Assembly: GCA_963978905.1 (NCBI GenBank)
Contig: OZ022256.1
Span: forward strand, 50,888,001 to 50,952,000
Direction of reading: 5' to 3'
From: Trichostrongylus colubriformis
Taxonomy: Eukaryota; Nematoda; Chromadorea; Rhabditida; Trichostrongylidae
DNA length: 64,000 bases
Shown here: positions 28,901 through 39,030 of the stretch, piece by piece
Layout of the letters: each line of letters opens with the position of its first letter
Numbering within the stretch: position 1 is the first letter of the stretch
Made by a program: the position numbers and the translations under genes
The notes under the pieces: model-generated
What the model saw: the letters and a program-made list of their open reading frames with translations, nothing else
Databases searched by the model: none
Told to the model about the DNA's origin: nothing

Positions 28901-31900
28901 AACCATGAAAAGAGACAAGCGGCACTCAAGTAGAAGGAAATGTTGGCAATAGGTTCAGGCATCACATATCAAAATTTTGCCAAATTCGGTAAAGTAGAAA
29001 AAACGTTATGACAAAAAAGTATTTAGCCGAATACTCTCGAGCGCTACTGTATATCAACGCTCCTTGTCCACTGATTGCCGTTGCGCAAATGGGCGTAGTG
29101 GAATGGGCAGTGTTTATAAGCACCTCATTGTGAAAGGACTGTTAAATCGTCGTATCGCAGAGAAGAGGAAAGAAGGGATTGCGCTAAAAATCAATAAAAA
29201 CGCGATCGAAGTGGTTGCAATGGATGCATGTTTATCTTTGAAAAAAAGAGAAAAAGGGCTAACCAATCGAATTGAAATTTCAGGCAATTCGTCATCGAAT
29301 GTTGGGCTCACAGATTCATTGGCAGGTATTTTTTCTGTTGCACATGGTTATCTGCTCACTTTCTTCTATTCTAGGCCTAGCTATATAGGCGAATGCAGAA
29401 TTTCTATCGATGAGATTATGGAAAAAAGAGCCAATCCTGTGCCGGTAGGTATGAAATATTCATTCCCATTATTTATTCATTTATTCGGACAAATGGTATA
29501 GATTTTAGATAATAAATGAGGATCGCATGGGTAAAGGCGACTGCTTGGAGACATATGTGAACTCTGGCACATTACACTTTCATCATTTCCAAATAGTCAA
29601 ACGATACACGTTCTTGGACTTTATTCAGGCTGGGTTTGTGTATTTCTATCTACGAACAGAGTATGAAATAAGGTCAGACTTGGGTTCATGTATTTTTGTC
29701 CGAAAGGGAGTCATATTTGGAAGTCTTAGCTGACTTTTCTTCGACGGCACGCACCGTCAAAGAGATTTTTGGCCGATGTTAGCCGCCGATTTAAAAAAGG
29801 TGGTCAATCAATAAAAATACTCAGTACTAATAGGTATCAATGTTATGACTATCGATTGACGATTTCTTTCTTTTTTTTTTTGGTGACGGCCCGGCTATAG
29901 GCTTCAGATACGTCCACGGAGAGGGCCGTATTTTAAAAAAATTTTTCTCGACGCCAGGCTTGACCCTGGTTCAAAGCACTAAGCGCTGATCGAGCTACAA
30001 ACTGGTGGGCGGATCCGCGCCAAAGATTATTGATCCTTTCATTTCGACGGCATAGGGGCGGTATGAAAGTTGCACTGACAAAGTCGCGAATCCAGCCACA
30101 TTTTCAGCGCGTCCAAAGCCTTTAAACTACTGGGCGATGATCATCGAGCTGAGTCAATGCTGTCCCCTGCAAATGTTTCCAGAAGGTTGACTGACTTGAG
30201 TGGTTTGGATGGAAGTGATGCGCCAGTCACACAATCGATAGTGACGCCTCTACCCATCACTGTACCTCCGCCCTTCGGATATTTTGATTTTTTCCTGTTT
30301 CAACTCAATTATTATCGCGGAAAGGAGACTCGTTGGTGTTTAATTCTCAGAAAAGAGTTGGACAACTAAAGTTCCTAGTATTCACAAATAATTAGTGCGC
30401 AGATACGGGACAGGAAACTCGAACGGTGTCACTAAGCCACGCGAACCGTGTCACTACGTGCGACACGTGTTTCGGTGGAATTGGAGTCGTTGTGAAGTGT
30501 GATGCGACCGCTGCTTTTCGCGTATCTGACCCAATTTGAGTGCCCTGTCGCATGCCTTTTGGGCACTGGTTGCGTACCGTATGTAAGATCAAACTACGCA
30601 CAAGACAGTCCAACATTCACTTTCCAAAACGTTCCATCATTTTGGAAGCAAGTAGGAAGCGTGGGTTATCTTAGAAGAGATCAACGCTTAGCATCTCGCG
30701 GACAAACGCACAGTATTGATTGGTTAGCCCATTCACAGTCCGCGCTTGTTTTCGAAAAAACGCGCGTTTGGACCTGAGTGCTTGCGGCAGGCGGCGTTGT
30801 CAGCCATATGGCTGACGCGATGCGAACCGGCCGACTTGGTATCAGCCACCAATGGCTGACACGGTCGCGAATGGGTTAATGACTCATGAAGGACCGTTGC
30901 TACAAGTAGTACAGCACAAAAGTCACAAAATAATGAAAAAAATTTTACCTGAACAGGAATGAAATAAGAGTTTCAGGACGCAGCTGGATTTTTCGGTGGC
31001 GATCGATTTGACCAAATCTAACGGTGATCCACGAAAACCGGACTCATTGCATTATATAGGCGATCCTGAAAAACCATCGCCGTATGAATTAGCAATCAAG
31101 TGAGGTTTTTTGCTTTAGAAAAAGAAACAACAGACAGGAATGAACGCAAGACGCCCCCATTTTAAGAGAAGTTTGATCGAAGTGGGAAATAGCATTGCGA
31201 AGAATAACGGAAGAAATCACGGGCGATAGCCGATTAACACAGGGTCACGAACTTTTTCCATCACGAACTTTTTCCACCATACCGGGTTTTCAAATAGCGA
31301 TGGCCTGACATAGCCGTTTAAGAGGTTTGTGAATGCACAGAAATAGGCTCCCCAAACCTGCAAAGGATTTCATTTATTCACGCTTGATCAAATGTAGACA
31401 GACTTGCATAGAAAGTTGAAGAAGGTTCAAAGACTGAGTGTCACTCTGGCAAGCCATTGCGCAGCCCAACCAAGGGCGAGCTCATTCCTCGCACATCTTG
31501 CAGTTCGCTTGTGCCTGATTCTGCGATATTTCAACTTGCATTCGATAGCAGAATTGCACGATCACATGTGTCATCGCGGTATTTCCCCTTCCATCCCTGC
31601 CGTGAGTAGTGGTAGACCAGTGTTTAGAGTGAAAATAGAACGCTTAAAGAAATCGTCCACGGAAAATGAGTTTTTTTTTGTTATCCATATATTTATCTTG
31701 TATTTGCCTGATGTGGGCCACATGCAAAGTTTCACGCGAAAAAATGTGAATTCGGCGAAGACACAGCACCACAAAGTCCCGTCCAGGTGGGCGGGGCCTC
31801 CGGGCAAATGTCCACCCCGTTGTGCGCCGGGGTCGGAGACGCATTGTAGGAACAGAAAGTTACGTAAACAGCCCCACTCTTCGTTCCCAACCGCGGCGGA

Positions 31901-34900
31901 CGACGGGAAGGGGCTTTTACTCGGAGGCCCCGCCCACCTGGACGGGACTTTGTGGTGCTGTGTCTTCGCCGGACTCACATTTTTTCGCGTGAAACTTTGC
32001 ATGTGGCCCACATTAGGCAAATACAACATAAATATATGGAGAACAGAAAAACTCATTTTCCGTGGAAGATTCCTTTAAGTGAGAATGCGCACGACAAAGC
32101 ATGCAACTTGCCTATGGTCGCAGAGTCGCAATTTCGCAAAGTATAATTGCGGCCGTCTGGCTGGCCACCGCATGTCATTGTATAGGCCATAGCATATTCA
32201 TCAACCATCACGATTCTGAATGGAACTAGAATGTGCGGCGCATCCCAGGAAGGGACTGATTAACGCCGGGAACTTTAACCTTATTCATCCTTTTATTGCA
32301 GCCCAATCATTTGTTACCTCAGAGCTGCCACACAAAGCACTCGTCGCGACTGCGCGGCATCGCTAAAGTCGCGTTCATACTTTGCAGTACCGGCGGCAAG
32401 GCATTGCTGCATGTCTCTGCGTCTCGCATGTGCCACTCTGTCTCGTTACCTGTGTCATCCCTGCAACTCTCCCGAGCCACTCTGCCTCGCTGCCTGTGAA
32501 CGTAGCCATGCCCTGCAGGCGCAAAGTATGAACGCGGCCTAAATCAAATGTGGCGTCACGGCATACGTCCAATGAGCATGGTTCAGCTTCCGTTCACGTT
32601 ATTGCGTTGAGTGAGAAAACGCTCAAGAAGAATTTCTGTGCACCCGCCTACCCTTAATTTTCTATCTCAGGTTGCTCTGCTATTTTCATTGGAAAAATGT
32701 CTACTTGAACATCTGGCTATAATTCCTACTTTTTTACTTTCGCATTTTGTGGTAAATAAAGCGCTGCAAATTAGAGATCACGCATCATTCCTATTGAACG
32801 ACGACGGATGTGTAGCTCTATGTCGAAAAATCGCTTCGCAGCGTCGCACCGCGGCGCCACCAGCGCGACATCCCGCCGTTAGCAGGGATTCCGCTTAGGA
32901 CCCAAAATCATGACACCGTGGGAATCCTTCAAATAAGTGCATCTGTTGTGTTTGCAGTAGTTATTTGAGAAACTGCAACTCCCCCGAACCACATGAGACA
33001 GGGTTGCAGACTGTATAATTGCAGGTGCTATCGCATATAGGGGATATGCTATAAGGGACGAAAATAACTACTTAGGGCGTCTAACTTCAAAGAACTTGTA
33101 CGCAATCGCACGCGAAAAACCCACTCGGGCTCGCCACGGGCAACCACGCGATTTTTCGACATAAGGCTACACATCCAACGGCGACTGGGGCTACAGCTTG
33201 GCAGAAGGTCAGGTTGACGTAGTGCCCCTATGGACTTACCGCTCGATGACTTAGCATCGCCGCGAACAGTGCCCTCTATTACATACACGTACTGCCCTAC
33301 GCACGATCGAGTGGAGTCGCACACCGAAGAGTTCATGGATACACAGAGTTTCTAGTGGAAGTTTGTGTTCTTCAGGGGCTACCTTCTGGCAAGACAATGG
33401 TCAGTCGATTGCACAAAAAATTTTGAACTGCCCCCACCCCTCCTTACTTTTATTGCATTTCGTAATTTGTGCACGTTGTCTAAGTTATCATCTATTCAGG
33501 GCCGTTGTTGATATTTGTCAATACTACAGTCGAACACAGCTATTCAATGCCTACGGCTTCGGTGCCATAATTCCTGGACACAGGAAAGTCTCACCAATTT
33601 TTAACTTGGTACTGCTATTTACACTTTATTGATACGGCATGAACAATAAATCACATAACATTCACCAGCATTGCCAAAAAAAACCCAGAAGGGGACGAGT
33701 GGGGGTCACGAGGTCGAATTTCCGCTTCGCGGCGGTGCACTCGCGCCGCCAGCAGTACGACTCGCCGTATCGATTGCCCTTGGGAGCGTGACTGCGTCAC
33801 GTCTGCGCTTCCACTCATGCCACACTGCCTCGCTTGAAGGCTGCCACGCCCTGCCACTGGCACTTGCACCCGCCGCGCCGCTCGTCGCGAGCGGCTGCGC
33901 GGAAATTCGACCTCGTGACCCCCACCCGAAGGGGACGCGTCAAAGAAAGAATTGACTAATCTTTACCCCTTTATCCTTCTTCATTTTATGACGGTGTCGC
34001 TACTACCACGCACAAACGAATAAATTCATAGACACACCCCTCGCTCGCCAGGAGGTGAACGGTAGCTGCCGACCTTTAGTGGCGGGAAGGTTTTAGGGCG
34101 GCCTGCCACACCCTTCAGCATGGTGGAGGTGTGGCCAGTACGCCCTCAAGGCTAGCCGAACTCCCATCCCTCTGCATCGATCAATCATAAAGCTTATCAA
34201 AAAGCTAACATGCATATTCGTTAGTCCACACAAGCCACAGGAAAAAGCGTTGCCTTTTCTTAAAATTGGGGATGCAAATATTTTTCTTCTATTCGCAGAA
34301 TCTCTCGTCGAGCTGTGTAGTGCGCCGTCTTGAAGGTGTTTTAAACGCCTATCACAAATGTGTACCGGTTGTTCGTCTTTATGGTCCAACCAATTTTGCA
34401 CCAGTAATAAAGGAAGCCGCACGAAGGGCGTCTGAAGTACGTGACGGCTCTCATTATCAGGTACGGTAACTCATTTCCGAAGTGCTGAATAAGGCCGTCA
34501 ACTCATTCCATTGGAAAGGATAAATGAAAAATTATAAGGGATTTTCGTTACTATATTTAAAATACGGTAGGGCATATTTCTATCATTTAGATATTTTTGA
34601 TAATCACTGATGGAGCAATTTCCGACATGTCAAGCACGAAACGGGCCATTATCAATGTGAGTGACAGTTACTTCCTTTGTTAGTACCAACACGGGGATGC
34701 CGAGTTATGGGTACAACGTTCAGCCTTAGACGGCACTGAAGCCCATCAATAGGTTATTCGAGCAGAGACTTGCTGGATAGGCTGCCAGAGCCTCCCTATT
34801 AGGTTTTCAATGGTACACCATTCGGTGACAACATAAGGTAAGTACACCAATCAAAGCTGAGAGTATTGCGTGGGATTTGGTTAGGGCCGCGTTCATACTT

Positions 34901-37013
34901 TGCGTACCGACGCCGGCACCAGCGGTGACGGCGGCAATTTGACGCCGGCATCGGCAGCCACGACGTCAAATTCACTTTTTCCTCTCCACCGACCACGGCG
35001 GCACTCTGGCTGGTGACGCGCTCCGTTTGCAGAACGCCCGACTCAACTATACTACAGTATAACGATCGTGGTGAGAGCCCACGAAAAATGCGTACCTTGG
35101 CACAGTGCCAAATTATGCATGCTGCAATGTAGTTGAGTTGCACAAACGTCGCTGTGCTCGGCGGTGCGCATATGATTCTGACGCCGTCGCTGTCGGTGCA
35201 GGCGCAAAGTATGAATGGGACCTAACCAATGAATGAGGCCAACAGACGGTAGGTGAGTGCGGGTTCACCCCCCATCAGAGGCTCTACATTTTGCTTGTAA
35301 GTCAGCACCTTTGTGCATGTTTAGTGTGTCTACAGAGGCTAGCTCCATTTAAGGCTTCTTACCTACCTCTCTCAATAATTATCGTTGGAGTGGGCGATGA
35401 GGACTTCAGCAGTATGGCAGAACTCGATTCAGACGACTTACTACTTTCACATGAAGGTCGAACCGCTCAACGAGATATTGTCCAGGTGATCGAAGGATCT
35501 AAATTGAATGGAAACCATAAAAAGAACTTATTACGTAAATACGCTACCGATTGAAAGCAATTTCATTCTTGATAATAAATAATATAGGATAGACGCGAGA
35601 CATGTATGCATGCGCTCTACGGCCCCATTTGCCCCATTTTACTCTACTCTCACCCATAAACCTAAAATAAATGACATGTATTGAACTAATTCGAATTGGA
35701 ACAAATTTTGTGTGACCCAAGGGCGCCATTCATACTCGGCGCTGCGATCGCTAATGCCGCATACCGCAACGCGGACCCCTCAATCAACACGATTTCTGTA
35801 CTCGAGCTCTTCCAACATGAGGGAGTACGCTAACGTTGATCGCGTTACGTGTGCCACGGGTGGGCTGCGATCATTGCGATTGCTGCGATCAGTCGTCGAG
35901 TATGACTGCGATCAGAGGCAAACGGAAATCTGAATGGATTTGAATGAAAGGCAGTTCCGAAAAGCCAGTCAGCACGCACCTGCTTTATATTTCTCTACAG
36001 TAAAAAATCAGGGTAGCGGTTAGATTCATTTACCGGTTTCTACAGTTCCCTATAATGATATTATACTGAAATGCTTGAAATTCGAGGGATTGAAGACAGC
36101 ATCAGGGGTAATGCGGTAATGGAGAAATCCCTGCAAGAAGTCAGCCACATGGTAGTCCTGGGCCTAAGAAGGCTATCTGTGGCGAAATCCTGGTGAGAAA
36201 GCGCCTCTCCGAGCTGTAGAAACGCCGCAAAACGCCGCAACCGCCCATCTGTTCTGCCCTTTGATAAGTCGATCCCACCTCCTAATGACGTAATTCCCGA
36301 TTGACTGGGGTGGGAGCAGCCAAGGAGATGCGGCAGGATCGAAGGTTCCGCGGCGCGCTTTCGCAAATTTAGCGTGAAGCTCACTCCAGAATTAGATGCG
36401 GTCGTATTTCCAAACATTCCCTTTTATTTACTTGATAACATGCCAATGGGAAAATAGATCACACTACCCGCCTCTTGACGGACAGGTCGTCCTCGTCGAG
36501 AATCAACAGTGGAAAGGGGGTGCTATTCCTCGGGTTTTTGGCCATTTCCATCCGTTTTCCTCCACTATCCTGTCACTAGGCATCTCGACTTTCACACTTT
36601 CACATGCACTACTTCTTTGACTTTTCGTCCGACTTCCTCCTAATGCTGTCTTTAAGAAATACATCTTCATGTTATTTGTAATATTTTTCGGATTGCTTTC
36701 TTGCAGTTTGTCGCTCTACGTGACTTCTATTGTGGGGCATTCGAAATTGAAAACGAACACATAATGAACATGTTAGCAAAAGAAGTACTGGCAGAAGTAC
36801 CACAACAACTCTCCTCGTATATGGAACGAAATAGCGTCATGCCCATGGAAGGTGAGTTTACAGAAGTATCGATCGCAGAAACACTGATGAACTCTTCCTC
36901 CACATAAAAATGGGTCGGTTGCAATCGCTTGGTATATTACAAGTGTGAAGTTCGCAGGAATCAACTTTCATGGAGAAAAAACTCATATTCCAGGCATTAT
37001 CAGACAGGGATAG
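25924..37013 (+). CDS. copine 2, complete (C2A, C2B, VWA), 542 aa
   Basis: Exons: 25924-25973, 26060-26136, 26234-26357, 26922-27032, 27278-27445, 27851-27955, 29284-29325, 29375-29444, 29509-29633, 30977-31099, 33500-33608, 34299-34460, 34591-34656, 35354-35485, 36707-36851, 36994-37013. All phases agree and the length is normal for copines. C2A keeps NRDVFSTSDP and YDVDSKSSQLSKHDFLG, a plausible Ca2+ site. C2B has LDRNFFACFSSPF and ECWAHRFIG where acidic ligands are expected, so it probably no longer binds Ca2+. The VWA MIDAS reads DLTKSNG; YGPTNF, ITDGAISDM and IIIVGVG follow. Intron 6 has a GC donor (GCAAGT at 27,956). The tail after the VWA is only EGIIRQG. Introns hold many MITEs. It is a tandem paralogue of copine 1; its large introns could make transcription slow. 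Reading through 36,852 would give a different short tail. Confidence 0.92.
28382..28555. mobile_element. Harbinger-type hairpin MITE, copy 2
   Basis: Ends GGCCGCGGTCATACTTTGCG and GAGTATGACTGCGGCC flanked by TAA and TGA. Lies in copine 2 intron 6, just downstream of the GC-donor exon. Confidence 0.75.
28861..29053. repeat. solo end of a Tc1-like element, copy 2
   Basis: Partner of 18,361-18,552 in the same orientation, ending GAGCGCTACTGTATAT, in copine 2 intron 6. Confidence 0.55.
29863..30020 (-). repeat. tRNA-derived SINE
   Basis: On the minus strand a tRNA-like head with box A TAGCTCGATCAGCGC (29,997-29,983) and a T-arm CCAGGGTCAAGCCTGG (29,969-29,954) is followed by an unrelated body of about 70 bases and a 3' tail of A with interspersed G (29,880-29,863). 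This head-body-tail order is the standard SINE layout. It lies in copine 2 intron 9 in antisense orientation. The target duplication was not resolved. Confidence 0.6.
31643..32079. mobile_element. long-TIR foldback element, family F, copy 2
   Basis: Best preserved of three copies. Left TTAAAGAAATCGTCCACGG and right CCGTGGAAGATTCCTTTAA. Arms contain TTTCACGCGAAAAAATGTGA, CACAAAGTCCCGTCCAGG and GTGGGCGGGGCC and are complementary almost throughout. It lies in copine 2 intron 10, where it could form a hairpin of roughly 200 bp in the pre-mRNA. Confidence 0.85.
32367..32539. mobile_element. Harbinger-type hairpin MITE, copy 3
   Basis: Starts AGTCGCGTTCATACTTTGC and ends GCAAAGTATGAACGCGGCC, with TAA on both sides. 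In copine 2 intron 10. A stray matching right end (GCAAAGTATAATTGCGGCC) lies at about 32,136-32,154 without a left partner. Confidence 0.75.
32813..33175. mobile_element. MITE with TGTAGCTCTATGTCG ends
   Basis: Left TGTAGCTCTATGTCGAAAAA and right TTTTTCGACATAAGGCTACA are inverted and extend to GCGATTTTTCG / CGAAAAATCGC. The interior is GC-rich with no supported coding. In copine 2 intron 10. Confidence 0.55.
33698..33928. mobile_element. 231-bp MITE (complete copy of the 1-150 family)
   Basis: Inverted ends GTGGGGGTCACGAGGTCGAA and TTCGACCTCGTGACCCCCAC. The interior carries the CACTCATGCCACACTGCCTC core shared with the start of the window. In copine 2 intron 11. Confidence 0.75.
34884..35222. 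mobile_element. Harbinger-type MITE, copy 4 (339 bp)
   Basis: Flanked by TTA and TAA. Ends GGGCCGCGTTCATACTTTGC and GCAAAGTATGAATGGGACC. Longer interior with GACGCCGGCANCGGC repeats and diverged arms, in copine 2 intron 13. Confidence 0.7.
35720..35917. mobile_element. Harbinger-type MITE, copy 5 (diverged)
   Basis: Left GGGCGCCATTCATACTCGGC and right CGAGTATGACTGCGATC keep the family pattern, but the target duplication is not clear. In copine 2 intron 14. Confidence 0.5.
36093..36650. mobile_element. non-autonomous DNA element, family G, copy 2
   Basis: Inverted relative to 22,244-22,794, with ends AAGACAGCATCAGGGG and CTAATGCTGTCTT. In copine 2 intron 14, ending 56 bases before the next exon. 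Confidence 0.75.
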
Positions 37014-37157
37014 AGGAGGAAAGGGGTGTGACCAAACATAACCCTGGCTAGGACTGAATACGCTTGCAAGTTACGGGATAACGACTAGAATAGAATCTCG
37101 TTTGGCGCTAAGCATGCTGTGTGATTCATAGCTCTGATCTCGTGTAACTGAAACTCA

Positions 37158-37304
37158 GGCCGCGTTCATACTTTGCGGTGTCGGCGGCAGGGCGTGTCTG
37201 CGTGTCTCTACGTCTCGGCATGTTTCTGCACCTCTTCCGTGTCACTATTACTCGCTGCCTGTGAACGCAGCCACGACGTGCCGGTTCAAAGTATGAAAGC
37301 AGCC
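37158..37304. mobile_element. Harbinger-type hairpin MITE, copy 6
   Basis: Starts GGCCGCGTTCATACTTTGCG and ends CAAAGTATGAAAGCAGCC followed by TAA; TCA on the left. Just downstream of the copine 2 stop, so it may fall in its 3' untranslated region. Confidence 0.7.
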
Positions 37305-39030
37305 TAAGTTAGCGCGTTCGCGACCGCGCAGAATCACCACGTGTCACAGATCTGCTTACACCGATCGATACTCTGTCGAAAAAGAGTGCTGGTAAAAACG
37401 CGTACCGCCAGAACCACGAGTAGAATACCTCGTCTTTTTGCCTTTGGACTAGCCTTTACAGGGAATTTTTGCCCGAAAAAACTTAGAAGCCTTCTACCAC
37501 CTTCCTCTTGCGAGGCGACAGTAAACGGCAATTTCCTACGGACAACAGCTTTGTACTTCAATAGCCCTCTTCAGTTCTTTTTCAAAATATGGTCATTACA
37601 GCACTACCGAAATCTCGTCGTACCTATATTCGCGATTTGGATATGTTCGCGCAGGAGCCTGGCGCTCCACCGTTTCCATTTCTCGCCGAATCACTTGAAT
37701 ACTAAACGGTCAACGACAAGCAACCAGCTGAAGCACACCTCAAATGGCTACCGGTATCCTCGAGCAAGCTCGTTCCACTACGGTTCAAATCTGCTGTTCT
37801 GCTTCATCTCAACGGCTCAGATGAATGCGTTTGCGACAAACGGGTGATCTCTAATCATAAGCACTTCAGGCCTATGGGAAACAACGACAGTTTCAATTAT
37901 TTCACTCAACTGTTTATGACTTGAAAGTATTTGAAATGCTTTACTTTCAGACTCGCTTCGAAGCGTATTCACAATAAAGCAATTTGTTCGTCTATCCTAC
38001 AGAAAAATTTGTTCATCCGTAATCTCACTCGTCCCCGCAGGCTGCAGTTGCGCGCATTCCATGCGACGCACTTTACGCCGCGTTCATACTCCGCGGTACA
38101 GGCGGCAGGGCGTGGCTTCGTGCCTCCTCGCTTCCGCCTATGCAACCCTTCCTCATTACCTGCGTCGTCTCTGCACTTACCCCGTGCCCTCTGCCTCGCT
38201 CTCTGTGGACGCAGCCACGCCCTGCCGGCGCTGAGTATGAACCGGCCTTATTTATGGCGATGCCTGCGTTGCAGATGTGTTCAACTGTCAACTGCAATCG
38301 TATCGCCGAGTATGAATGCAGCCAAAAATGCCATAATCAGAAGTCGTCAACTATTGCCTCAAGCGAAGTTACGTTTAACTCTGCTGTCGGACAGCACTGT
38401 CCGCGACAACTGCTGATAGCGTGAAGATTCCCTCCGGTTCATCAAAAAACGAACCGGCAAACTCTATTCGTTTGAAATGCAAAATGTAGGTTTCACCGTA
38501 GTTTATCGGAGGCAAAACAAAAATTTTGCGCTGCAGATTGAACATAGTATTTGACGGTCCAGCCGTCCGTCCATATATTCACGTAATGACCGTAATGACA
38601 CAATGTAGTTTATTTCATGAAAGAAGATCACTTATACATAACAACGAGTACACTTATATATAAACATGTCAAGGTTACTAATCCTTTCTCGCACAGTAAA
38701 CACCTGCTGAAGAAAACCAGCTCAGCACTGAGAAGTAAGTGCGGTTAATTACAACATATAAAGTGGTTAAAACATAACTCAATCGCTCGGATGCTGTAGC
38801 AAATTAATAAAAGGCAGCCAAAAGCTATAATTTTCAAGTAAAACATCCGTACTATTAGTCCCGAAAAAATCAGAAGGTAGCAATTTAAGTGCATTTGAAG
38901 AGTAATTCACTAAAACATCTGTAAAAAACTATCACAAGTGATCTGGAAAATGAATTAACGATAATCATGAATCATCATAACTAATCTAGAATCATCAAGG
39001 CTGGCCAAATATATCAAACTGCAACTCCCA
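37305..39030. other. intergenic, convergent between copine 2 and dif-1
   Basis: Holds MITE copy 7 and otherwise no supported gene. A 168-codon plus-strand frame at 37,341-37,847 has no recognised domain, signal peptide or splice context. TTTATT at 38,609-38,614 (AATAAA on the minus strand) is a possible poly(A) signal for dif-1. Confidence 0.4.
38076..38247. mobile_element. Harbinger-type hairpin MITE, copy 7
   Basis: Flanked by TTA on both sides. Ends CGCCGCGTTCATACTCCGCG and GAGTATGAACCGGCC. Intergenic between copine 2 and dif-1. Confidence 0.7.

Noticed and set aside
31404..32078. 224-codon plus-strand frame and its 161-codon antisense partner
   Set aside because: Both read through the family F palindrome and mirror each other; no domain, splice sites or codon logic.
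37341..37847. 168-codon plus-strand frame between copine 2 and dif-1
   Set aside because: No recognisable domain, no signal peptide, no splice context; Arg/Ser/Leu-rich as expected by chance.
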